Source of the DNA: Thalassobacterium sedimentorum
GTDB taxonomy: Bacteria; Verrucomicrobiota; Verrucomicrobiia; Opitutales; Coraliomargaritaceae
Assembly (NCBI RefSeq): GCF_031127905.1
Contig: NZ_JARXIC010000001.1
Span: forward strand, 1 to 64,000
Length of the DNA: 64,000 nt
Direction of reading: 5' to 3'
Position 1 is the first letter of the stretch; each line of letters opens with the position of its first letter. The notes beneath the pieces are model-generated. The model saw only the letters and a program-made list of their open reading frames with translations. It was not told the DNA's origin and searched no databases. A program made the position numbers and the translations under genes. Of this stretch, positions 1-7,281 are shown piece by piece.

Positions 1-1
1 T

Positions 2-139
2 CGTAGCGAACCAAGAGCACTCAAGAAAAGGCCTAAACCTTTCCAAAGATTGATGTGTCATCGATCAAAATTTAAGGTCTCGAAATCCAGAAAAAACAAA
101 GGAAAACCGAAGAAGAAAACGGTCGATAAAGCCGCTTAA
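2..139 (+). CDS. IS4-type transposase, C-terminal fragment (5' end outside window)
   Basis: An open frame enters from the left edge and stops at TAA 137-139, giving 45 residues. They include RSEPRALKKRPKPFQRLM followed by a very basic tail (many K and R). This PRxLKRRPKPF-plus-basic-tail ending is typical of IS4-family DDE transposases, which cut and paste their own insertion sequence. The catalytic DDE region would lie outside the window, so it cannot be told whether the element is intact. The bases just after the stop (about 136-152) could be part of the terminal inverted repeat, but the other end is not visible. It borders the island with the putative defence operon. Confidence 0.7.
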   Translation, partial: RSEPRALKKRPKPFQRLMCHRSKFKVSKSRKNKGKPKKKTVDKAA

Positions 140-288
140 GTCCGTGCCATTCTGACATGACCCGTTTTCAACCTGCAAGCTAAAAGATGGAGGTCAATGT
201 TCGGACGATAACTCTAAGAGCTGACATGGAGCGAGGAACGAGCGGAATTGCTCAGTCTCGCTTGGTTATACCGTAAACGCTAAATACT

Positions 289-486
289 ATGATAATATCA
301 AAATACCAAAGACTGTTGCTGGAAAACCTAGCGGAAGACATGCAATGGATGTATGACGACTCTAATTCTAGCGAACGTCGAACCTTAAAGATTTTGGAAC
401 GCAAAGGGCTAGTGATTATTGATAGGGATGGAGACGAGTGGTGCGTTCGGCTTCATCCGAAGGCACACAATTTTATTTCGGTATAA
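289..486 (+). CDS. Small orphan protein, 65 aa, function unknown
   Basis: A short ORF with ATG start encodes 65 residues with a charged, helical N-terminal half and a strand-like C-terminal end (GLVIIDRDGDEWCVRLHP). The pattern helix-helix-hairpin is reminiscent of a small winged-helix fold, which would fit a regulator, but no family is recognised. It is convergent with the last gene of the four-gene operon (stop codons about 50 bp apart) and lies right after the transposase fragment. No clear Shine-Dalgarno sequence is seen. It may be a real accessory gene or a chance ORF. The stretch 140-288 before it holds nothing recognisable. Confidence 0.35.
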   Translation: MIISKYQRLLLENLAEDMQWMYDDSNSSERRTLKILERKGLVIIDRDGDEWCVRLHPKAHNFISV

Positions 487-538
487 CATAGGACATATCC
501 TCTTTACTTATGAATACCATGATACCTTCAACTCAAAT

Positions 539-1444
539 TCAGCGATCACCCCATTTTACGCGAGTAATAGAAATATTACCATTTGGAATACGATCTACTT
601 TTCTATTTGAACTATCAGATTCCACACGCCAGACGCTAAAACTTCGCTCAAAAGAACAACAAGCCAGCAAAGCGCATAATGAGAAGATCTTTGGCCCTAA
701 AGGGATAACAACTGGTCGAGTATTCTTTCGTTCCAATCCTCTGACGACACTGCAAAGTGAATTATAAACACCTGCTGGCGAATTAACCGAATACTCAACA
801 ACATCCCGAGCAGGAAATAATTCGAACAGCCCAAGATTAGTATCATCAATTGCCTTAGTATACTGGGGGTCATGATCACACGGCCTGAAGATGATACACT
901 GACGAGGTTCTTGCTCCTCAATAACCCCCAAAGCAACGTCTCTCTCATATCCAACGCCAAGTATTACAGAGGTGGGGCCTGCTGCAGAGAGATTACTACC
1001 AACAAAGTATGGAGTAATATAATTATTAAACACGATTGGACCATAATGTTCCAAAGGAGCACTATATTCCGCGTGAGAATATACAAAATCACAAACTAAG
1101 GATAGTCCTTCCACATGATACAAATGATCTAATTCAGAAACAACTTCAGCTAAGATCGCTTTTGGCATGCTCGAATAATCGACAACTAATCTATCACCAT
1201 CAGCTATCTGTCCCCGAAACAATGCAGAAACCTCGGAAGAAGCTACTTCAGCAAAAGCCCCAACATGCTCCTGCCAGCTGTTACAATCGTTCAACCCATC
1301 GAGTGCGATTAAATTTAATTTAGAAATCGGTCGTTTACAAAATTTACTAGAGTATGAATGCGAACTTCTGCTCTCATGGCTTCGGCAAAATAACCCGAAG
1401 GCATATCCATCCAACTGTTTGGTGCTATCGACAATTCTTAACAT
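539..1444 (-). CDS. Rossmann-like protein of unknown family, last gene of putative defence operon
   Basis: The protein is about 301 aa. The chosen ATG at 1444 lies 4 bp after the stop of the ATPase gene; a TTG five codons upstream would overlap it. No signal peptide or membrane segment is seen. The sequence alternates hydrophobic strands and helices. Two motifs stand out: DYSSMPKAILAEVV near residue 90, and PLGPKIFSLCALLA near residue 250, followed by FSVWRVES. The middle has GVGYERDVALGVIEEQ and a Y-rich D/N segment (DPQYTKAIDDTN). Such strand-plus-loop motifs resemble ligand-binding Rossmann folds of the CARF type, but that is only a resemblance. It is co-transcribed with a methyltransferase, a phosphoesterase and an ATPase, and may be the sensor or effector subunit. 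Confidence 0.75.
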   Translation of the reverse strand: MLRIVDSTKQLDGYAFGLFCRSHESRSSHSYSSKFCKRPISKLNLIALDGLNDCNSWQEHVGAFAEVASSEVSALFRGQIADGDRLVVDYSSMPKAILAEVVSELDHLYHVEGLSLVCDFVYSHAEYSAPLEHYGPIVFNNYITPYFVGSNLSAAGPTSVILGVGYERDVALGVIEEQEPRQCIIFRPCDHDPQYTKAIDDTNLGLFELFPARDVVEYSVNSPAGVYNSLCSVVRGLERKNTRPVVIPLGPKIFSLCALLACCSFERSFSVWRVESDSSNRKVDRIPNGNISITRVKWGDR

Positions 1445-1448
1445 TTTT

Positions 1449-3275
1449 CTAAAATTCAAAACTAGTTTGAGTGGAATCGCCTACTAATCTCCGATCCTTA
1501 GTTCTATCCGACAGTAGTAAACCTAGCGCTTGATTACTCCCTTTTCGAAGCGGAATTTTATATTCCGTTGCTAATAAATAGGAAATACGAAAACGCTTCC
1601 CAGCAAGACCAGTTATCAGTTCCTTTCCTGCCGAATCCGGACAAAAAACAAACGCACCTGAACTCAATCCATCAGCAATTAAATCAAAATGAGTTTCAGC
1701 AGTTTTCTCATCTAATGTAAAAGATTGAACAGGTTCAGGAATGAAAGTTCGTTCGTAAACATAACTTTCGATTTTCCCACCAATAGTATCAACTAGATCC
1801 ATCAAATTTTTCTCATTATAAGAAGCCCCCACCATTACAGTTTTCAACTTCGCTCGAAAGCGATGCCGTGCCGCTTCAATAATTTTAGACTGAACTGAAG
1901 TATCTATCAAGACCGCGTCTTCACTACCTTCCGAATTACTACCAATAGCCTTAACAAGTTCACTCATGCAACCAATAATCCATCGAGGATTACCTTCAAA
2001 TATAGCACAAAATGCTCCCCATCCCGTGTATAGCTCATGTTTCTTTCGGCTTCGGCCTTTCTGATCGAGACCATAATAATCGCGAAAAGCTACAGTAGGA
2101 AACCCTTTCCTAATATATGAAGCTCGCTGAGTCGGCGACAAATCTTCTAAAGAATCTACACGTATGCCTTTGTTATCACAATACTCCTGAAACCCTGGAT
2201 CATTTTTGTATGCGTGACTCAAGACTCCCAAGCGAGCTGGGTCCTTTAAATAGTCTACTTGATCATCTGAAAATGGCGTAAGCCCAAAAACTTCTTCTAC
2301 AGAAAAAGACTTCTTAAAATGACGATTCAATAAATCACTAACCAATTCTTTAGTGAATTTCTCAGATGCACGCTTCTCATGATACCACAATGGGATGACT
2401 TCAAAGTCCTCTTTTTCCGAAGCGTCTCGTTCACTACCTCGCAATCTGGAAGCAGTCGCGCAAAAAGGACTCATTGATAACTTAAAAATAATAAGTTTAC
2501 TGGTGCTCCTAATATACTCTAACAGATCCTCTTGTAGGAATTGCGGAGCAAGTTCTAACTCATCAAAACATAATGCCCACATTCTATCAGTGTCTTCATA
2601 GCTACGATTGAACGTTTCAAGAATCGCCGGCAGATAGCTCATAAAATCCAAGAAGAAAAAATCCCTAAACTCTGAGAGTCTATCTTGGTTAAAACCACCG
2701 TCCAAATATAAAGTGCTTTTGATTAGTTTCCTACAATGAACTGATCGTAGCACTATTGCAGCTCGAATCGAATCAATGTAACTATCCGCTTCGACAAGTC
2801 CTAGGATGTCAGACAGGAAAGCACAAACTTTTTGTTCTTTTTCATGACTATCCTCAAGCGCCAAAAAGCCCAATTCATCATCTTCATTCAGTCTCGACTC
2901 CCAAGAATCCAAAAAGGCGAGCAAAACTTTTTCAGTAATAAGTGACTGAATAATATACTCGCCAATTTCACCATCAGCAGACGATTCGACTTCCTGTAAA
3001 AACTTGAACCATTGTATATCGGTGGGAATAAATATACCGACAAAGTCAACGTGCGCCCGATAACCATCGGCATGCTCCGACCGCCAAGCGCTCAACGCTT
3101 TAACTTGTAACATCTTTAATAAGCTCGTTTTACCGCTACCACGAGGTCCAATAACCAAAGCATGGTTTCTAGAAACTAGAGAGTTATACTGTTCAGATGG
3201 AACAAATCGTTCAGCAACCTCAACCTCCGTCCAAGATCTGGCATTGAAAGCTTCATATATTGATGGTGCATTCAT
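1449..3275 (-). CDS. P-loop ATPase, ORC/KAP-like, of putative defence operon
   Basis: A 608-aa soluble protein. The Walker A motif is GPRGSGKTSLL near residues 43-53. A Walker B-like stretch, MWALCFDELELAPQ, lies near residue 235, with the acidic pair DE after a hydrophobic strand. The N-terminal part before the P-loop (SWTEVEVAERFVPSEQY) matches the way ORC/CDC6-like or FunZ-type ATPases of defence islands begin. The C-terminal 300 residues are of unknown fold and probably form a helical sensor or interaction region. Its ATG overlaps the stop of the phosphoesterase gene in an ATGA junction, so the two are translationally coupled. ATPases of this type commonly act as the NTP-driven sensor or oligomeric scaffold of multi-gene antiphage systems; that role is inferred here. 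Confidence 0.85.
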   Translation of the reverse strand: MNAPSIYEAFNARSWTEVEVAERFVPSEQYNSLVSRNHALVIGPRGSGKTSLLKMLQVKALSAWRSEHADGYRAHVDFVGIFIPTDIQWFKFLQEVESSADGEIGEYIIQSLITEKVLLAFLDSWESRLNEDDELGFLALEDSHEKEQKVCAFLSDILGLVEADSYIDSIRAAIVLRSVHCRKLIKSTLYLDGGFNQDRLSEFRDFFFLDFMSYLPAILETFNRSYEDTDRMWALCFDELELAPQFLQEDLLEYIRSTSKLIIFKLSMSPFCATASRLRGSERDASEKEDFEVIPLWYHEKRASEKFTKELVSDLLNRHFKKSFSVEEVFGLTPFSDDQVDYLKDPARLGVLSHAYKNDPGFQEYCDNKGIRVDSLEDLSPTQRASYIRKGFPTVAFRDYYGLDQKGRSRKKHELYTGWGAFCAIFEGNPRWIIGCMSELVKAIGSNSEGSEDAVLIDTSVQSKIIEAARHRFRAKLKTVMVGASYNEKNLMDLVDTIGGKIESYVYERTFIPEPVQSFTLDEKTAETHFDLIADGLSSGAFVFCPDSAGKELITGLAGKRFRISYLLATEYKIPLRKGSNQALGLLLSDRTKDRRLVGDSTQTSFEF

Positions 3276-4429
3276 ATTTTTCTAAAACGTTGCTTAGCGC
3301 CGTGATAGGCAATGCCATGCACATGCCTTAAATTATACTCTAATTTTTTACGGACGATTGGATCCAAATAGCGAAGCATGGGGAATTTCTCAATCAATAC
3401 TGATAAATTAAGAAAGACATCACTTTCGCCAAAAGCGTCTGCGATTTGGCGACACAAAACACGAATTTGCGGCCGATGGCCAAAACCACAGATATCCGGA
3501 AGACCTCCTTCTGCTACACTAGGTAACCAGCCATTCACTTTGTCCCACTCATAACTTTCGATTGTTCCGAGCAGACCATTTTCGTTAAAATCATCAACCA
3601 AAAGTGTCACAAAGTGAATTTGGTTTTTACCATCTTTACCATAGTCACCAAATGGGTATGCTGACGCGCTACCTGAAGAAAGTAAGATCGGAGAATTAGC
3701 ACTTCCCCTAGAATATTGTAACTTCGCAAAATGCTTATGCCCATAAATCACGAGCCAATCACCATAGTTCCCGTGGTCCAAAATGTGAATTAACTCATCC
3801 CCATTTTTTATATAATCACCATCACCTTGCTTTCCTTCTGATTGCCCTTGCGGGGGGTGATGGCACACTAATACATTGATATCGCAGGACTCACTAAGCA
3901 GATCATTTTTTAAATCATTTAGAGTTTTATCTGAGAGTCGACCGTAAGCTGACTCACCTGAACTTTCATGAAAACCACAGCTATTAAGCAATACGAACCG
4001 AATTCCACTTCGTTTAAATATACAATAGTGACGTGCCCAATATTGATCCCACAGAGACTGCTCTAATACAGGAAACTGAGGACTAAGCCCCTGAAGAACT
4101 CCCTTACAGTCTGCTTTATCATACAAGCGCTCTGAGTCCAAGTCGTGGTTACCCGCTGTTGCTAATACACTAGCTCCACAAATCCCTCCAATGTCCGCTA
4201 ACTCCTTCCACCCAAAACGGATAGAATCTGGATCAGCAGCATCGCCAAGGTCGCCAGGGCAGACTAAAAAATCACAAGTCAAGTTATTCTGATAAAGGAA
4301 GTCCTTCAAGTCATGCAGTGGACCTTCATTCGGCTTCAAAACATCCACAAAAGAAGCAACTTCGACAGTTTCATTCGCGGAATTTGAGACATGTAAGTCG
4401 GAACAGATCAGTAATTTAATTTCCGCCAT
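3272..4429 (-). CDS. Calcineurin-like metallophosphoesterase
   Basis: A 385-aa protein with the full set of calcineurin-type metallophosphoesterase motifs: CSDLH (residues 9-13), GDLGD (59-63), GNHD (93-96), VCHHPP near residue 207 and YGHKH near residue 243. These bind two metal ions and hydrolyse phosphomonoesters, phosphodiesters or nucleic acids. After the catalytic domain there is an extra C-terminal region of about 110 residues with no recognised family. No signal peptide is present, so it should act in the cytoplasm. It starts 1 bp after the methyltransferase stop and overlaps the ATPase start by 4 bp. In context it may be a nuclease or a nucleotide-signal hydrolase; the substrate cannot be read from sequence. 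Confidence 0.88.
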   Translation of the reverse strand: MAEIKLLICSDLHVSNSANETVEVASFVDVLKPNEGPLHDLKDFLYQNNLTCDFLVCPGDLGDAADPDSIRFGWKELADIGGICGASVLATAGNHDLDSERLYDKADCKGVLQGLSPQFPVLEQSLWDQYWARHYCIFKRSGIRFVLLNSCGFHESSGESAYGRLSDKTLNDLKNDLLSESCDINVLVCHHPPQGQSEGKQGDGDYIKNGDELIHILDHGNYGDWLVIYGHKHFAKLQYSRGSANSPILLSSGSASAYPFGDYGKDGKNQIHFVTLLVDDFNENGLLGTIESYEWDKVNGWLPSVAEGGLPDICGFGHRPQIRVLCRQIADAFGESDVFLNLSVLIEKFPMLRYLDPIVRKKLEYNLRHVHGIAYHGAKQRFRKI

Positions 4430-4430
4430 A

Positions 4431-5249
4431 TTATAAAAATATTCGATTCGAAATAATTAATTCATCTACAACCTTTCTGTTACTACTAAAACTAGCAACC
4501 TGACGTCTCACCGACACACATTCTGAGTTCCAACGCCTTGCTATAGTAGCAATCTCGACAGTATCAAGATAGGAAAGAATAAAATGTGCCCCACGTTGGT
4601 CGATAAGTTCAAGGGCTGCTCCTAAACGTTCAATGTCCAGGCATGAAAATGCACCGACACCATATTCACCACGGTCAATCCGTCCGCTATAATCATAAGG
4701 AGGATCTAAATACACGAAGTCTCCTTCTGCTACATTTCTCAAGCTTCTAAAAAAATCTCCTCGAATAATCTCGGTCTTCTTCAAACTTTTGGATGCGCAC
4801 CGTAATTCATCTTCAGTCGGCAATGCTCCAACTCTAGTCCCCATCGGCACATTAAATTCGCCCCGCATATTCGTCCGATAAATCGCATTAAAAGACAATC
4901 TGTTCAGATACAAAAAAAGAGCAGCACGCCTTAACTTTTCCGGCTGCTCATTATATTCAGCGCGGTATTGGTAATATGATCCGTCATTTTGATCCAATGT
5001 TGAAAATTCACGGTGAAGCTTTCTTGGCTGATACTTTAATTGTTTATAAAAATTAATCAGATTATCATTCAAATCTCCGATAACAGCACACTGAGGCTGA
5101 AGCTTAAAAAAGACACAACCAGACCCAAAGAATGGTTCAATATAACGGGCAGTGCACAACTGTTGAATCCGAGGCATCAACTCCGGCAACAACTTTCGCT
5201 TGCTTCCAGCCCACCGTAATGGGGGTGAAGGTGACTCATCATTAAGCAT
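4431..5249 (-). CDS. D12-class N6-adenine DNA methyltransferase (Dam-like)
   Basis: A 272-aa protein if started at the ATG at 5249; a TTG seven codons upstream is less likely because the family usually starts shortly before WAGSK. Motifs are WAGSKRKLL (residues 13-21), EPFFGSG (38-44, SAM-binding FxGxG) and DPPY (182-185, the catalytic motif IV). NRLSFNAIYRTN near residue 116 is the usual D12 region for target recognition. It transfers methyl from SAM to adenine N6 in DNA. It is the first gene of a four-gene operon and no restriction endonuclease is seen beside it, so it may mark self DNA for the downstream ATPase/phosphoesterase machinery. An orphan Dam-like role is the alternative. Confidence 0.88.
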   Translation of the reverse strand: MLNDESPSPPLRWAGSKRKLLPELMPRIQQLCTARYIEPFFGSGCVFFKLQPQCAVIGDLNDNLINFYKQLKYQPRKLHREFSTLDQNDGSYYQYRAEYNEQPEKLRRAALFLYLNRLSFNAIYRTNMRGEFNVPMGTRVGALPTEDELRCASKSLKKTEIIRGDFFRSLRNVAEGDFVYLDPPYDYSGRIDRGEYGVGAFSCLDIERLGAALELIDQRGAHFILSYLDTVEIATIARRWNSECVSVRRQVASFSSNRKVVDELIISNRIFL

Positions 5250-5314
5250 TTTGATACATAGGCGATTCAATTAGATGTGCTTAGGCTAGCAGACTAGTCG
5301 ATAGTAAAAGTCAC

Positions 5315-6784
5315 TCACTCCCCTTCGTCGATCAGCTTCTTGAGCAACTGATCCAGCATGGCGGGATTGGCTTTGCCTTTGGTGGCTTTCATGACGGGGC
5401 CTTTCAAGGCGTTGAGTGCCTTTTCGTTGCCGTCTTTGTATTGGCCGACGGCTTTAGCATTACCGGCGATGGCTTCGCGGCAGAGGGCTTCGATCTCGCC
5501 GGTGTCGTTGCTTTGCTTGAGGCCTTTCTTCTCGACGATGGCGTCGGGCATCTCGCCGGTGGCGAACATTTCGGTGAAGACTTCTTTGCCGATCTGCTTG
5601 GAGATGACGCCTTCGTCGATGATCTTGGCCAGGGTCGCGATGTGTGCGGGCGTGAGCTTTGACTGACCGACGGAGTGCGCGGATTCACCATGCTCGGAAA
5701 CGGCGGACAGCTCGCGGAGCAAGTCGTTGGTGATGTAGTTGGCGATTTGCTTGGGCGCGTTATGCGTCTTGAGGGCTTCTTCAAAGAATTCGCTCAGTTC
5801 GCGGTCCACACAGAGCACGGAGGTAATGGTGAACGGCAAGCCCAGCTCTTCTTGGTAGCGGCGTTGTTTGTCCAATGGACGCTCGGGCAGCTCGGCTTCG
5901 AGCTCGGCCACGCGGGCACGGTCCATTTGCACGGGCATCAAATCGGGGTCCGGGAAATAGCGGTAGTCGTGGGCCTCTTCTTTGCTGCGCAGGGAGAAGC
6001 TGGTGCCGCTCTCGACATCCCAGCGGCGGGTTTCTTGGGTGATGCTGCCGCCCTCTTCAAGGATCTCGGTCTGGCGCTCGATCTCGTATTCGATCGCGGC
6101 CTTGACGTTGGAGATGGAGTTGAGGTTTTTCATCTCGGTGCGGGTGCCGAGCTTGTCGGAACCGACGGGACGCAGGGAGACGTTGGCGTCGCAACGCATT
6201 TGGCCCTTCTCCATGTCGCAGTCAGAGATACCAGCATAGACGATCATGTTGCGCAAGCAGTTGAGGAACGCAACGGCCTCGGTGGACGAGCTCATGTCGG
6301 GCTCGGTCACGATCTCGGCCAGCGGCACGCCGGCGCGGTTAAAATCGATCACGGTTTCGAATGCTTCGTGAGTGAGCTTGCCGGGGTCTTCTTCGAGGTG
6401 GATACGGTTGAGCGCAACCCAGCGGTGCTCGCCTTCGACGTTGCGCGAGGGGCCGGGGAGTTCGATCTCGACCTTACCTCCGATGCAGAGCGGCTCTTCG
6501 TTTTGCGTGAGTTGGTAGTTTTTGGGCGAGTCGGGATAGAAATAGTTTTTACGGTCCCACTTGCAGACCTCCGCGATCTCGCAGCCAAGCATCAGGCCAA
6601 GCTTGGCGCACTTCTCGATCGCGGTGTGGTTGAGCACCGGCAAGGTGCCTGGGAGGCCAAGCACGACGGCGTCGGTCAAGGTGTTCGGCGCGGCGCCATA
6701 TTCGTAAGGCGCAGCGGTGAACATTTTCGTGCGGGTTTTGATTTGAACGTGAATTTCAAGTCCGATGACTGCTTCGTATTGCAT
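5315..6784 (-). CDS. gatB: Asp-tRNA(Asn)/Glu-tRNA(Gln) amidotransferase subunit B
   Basis: A 489-aa protein of normal GatB length. It starts with the family signature YEAVIGLEIHVQI and contains the cradle domain motifs WDRKNYFYPDSPKNYQ and LHLEEDPGK-like HLEEDPGKLTH, then the C-terminal YqeY-like tail (AIVEKKGLKQ, NPAMLDQLLKKLIDEG). GatB binds misacylated Glu-tRNA(Gln) or Asp-tRNA(Asn) and activates it for transamidation with ammonia delivered by GatA. It is the last gene of gatC-gatA-gatB on the minus strand, but is separated from gatA by a 445-bp inserted unit with a GxxExxY gene. GC-richer codon use than the island downstream marks the boundary to region 1. Confidence 0.98.
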   Translation of the reverse strand: MQYEAVIGLEIHVQIKTRTKMFTAAPYEYGAAPNTLTDAVVLGLPGTLPVLNHTAIEKCAKLGLMLGCEIAEVCKWDRKNYFYPDSPKNYQLTQNEEPLCIGGKVEIELPGPSRNVEGEHRWVALNRIHLEEDPGKLTHEAFETVIDFNRAGVPLAEIVTEPDMSSSTEAVAFLNCLRNMIVYAGISDCDMEKGQMRCDANVSLRPVGSDKLGTRTEMKNLNSISNVKAAIEYEIERQTEILEEGGSITQETRRWDVESGTSFSLRSKEEAHDYRYFPDPDLMPVQMDRARVAELEAELPERPLDKQRRYQEELGLPFTITSVLCVDRELSEFFEEALKTHNAPKQIANYITNDLLRELSAVSEHGESAHSVGQSKLTPAHIATLAKIIDEGVISKQIGKEVFTEMFATGEMPDAIVEKKGLKQSNDTGEIEALCREAIAGNAKAVGQYKDGNEKALNALKGPVMKATKGKANPAMLDQLLKKLIDEGE

Positions 6785-6825
6785 GATAATAAAATGGCTG
6801 ATGAGTGGCTTAGGGTGCGTAATTT

Positions 6826-6853
6826 TTAACCGCAGAGAGCGCTGAGGAGGACA
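6826..6853. repeat. Left inverted repeat flanking the GxxExxY gene
   Basis: The segment begins ttaaccgcagag and continues agcgctgagga. Its reverse complement is matched at 7241-7270 (ctcagcgagctctgcggttaa), with 12 identical bases at the outer end and a second block GCTGAGGA. It lies between the gatB start and the stop codon of the 126-aa gene. Confidence 0.8.
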
Positions 6854-6857
6854 GGAG

Positions 6858-7238
6858 CTAGGATTCTGCGTGATTGTTCACGACTCGACGGATACCGTCC
6901 TTTAAGAGTGGCACGTTGAAGTTAATGAGATACCCCAAACTACAACCTGATAGCTTTAGATAAGTCAGTAATTGGGCGAGATGAATGCTGTTAAGGTCAT
7001 CTACGACTTTTAGCTCCAGAATAATCTGATCCTCAACAATGACGTCGATGCGATAGGCTTCGTCTATTTCCAGCCCCTTGTAGTGAATGGGTTGCTTCTG
7101 CTGTCGGACAGCCTTGATGCCCTGCAAATTTAATTCATGGGCAAGACAAGCCTCATAAGTGCTCTCTAATAACCCGGGGCCTAACTCCCGATGCACTTCG
7201 ATGGCTGCACCAATGATTTTCTCACTCAACTCATTCAT
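6858..7238 (-). CDS. GxxExxY protein (PD-(D/E)XK nuclease-like)
   Basis: A 126-aa protein with the family-defining pattern: IGAAIEVHRELGPGLLESTY (residues 9-28, containing GxxExxY), a Y-R-I-D-V segment (residues about 82-86) and ILELKVVDDL (residues about 92-101). The D and ELK positions resemble the D-(D/E)xK core of PD-(D/E)XK nucleases; biochemical activity of the family is unknown to me. It lies inside the gatCAB operon and is bounded on both sides by a ccgcagag-type inverted repeat, so gene and repeats look like one inserted unit. It is on the same strand as gat genes and so probably co-transcribed. Start ATG 7238 follows directly after the right repeat. Confidence 0.88.
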   Translation of the reverse strand: MNELSEKIIGAAIEVHRELGPGLLESTYEACLAHELNLQGIKAVRQQKQPIHYKGLEIDEAYRIDVIVEDQIILELKVVDDLNSIHLAQLLTYLKLSGCSLGYLINFNVPLLKDGIRRVVNNHAES

Positions 7239-7240
7239 AT

Positions 7241-7270
7241 CTCTGTGTCCTCAGCGAGCTCTGCGGTTAA
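7241..7270. repeat. Right inverted repeat flanking the GxxExxY gene
   Basis: The sequence ends ctctgcggttaa and is the inverted partner of 6826-6853. It ends 11 bp before the gatA stop codon. The pair encloses only the 126-aa gene. Confidence 0.8.
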
Positions 7271-7281
7271 TAAATACGTTG

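Noticed and set aside
3295-3325. ATGCA-rich stretch in the phosphoesterase gene resembling the operator
   Set aside because: It does not keep the TGCAT-N4-ATGCA spacing and lies within a coding region.
5358-6829. Long plus-strand ORFs opposite gatB
   Set aside because: They are antisense frames of a clear GatB gene in GC-rich DNA and show no family features.
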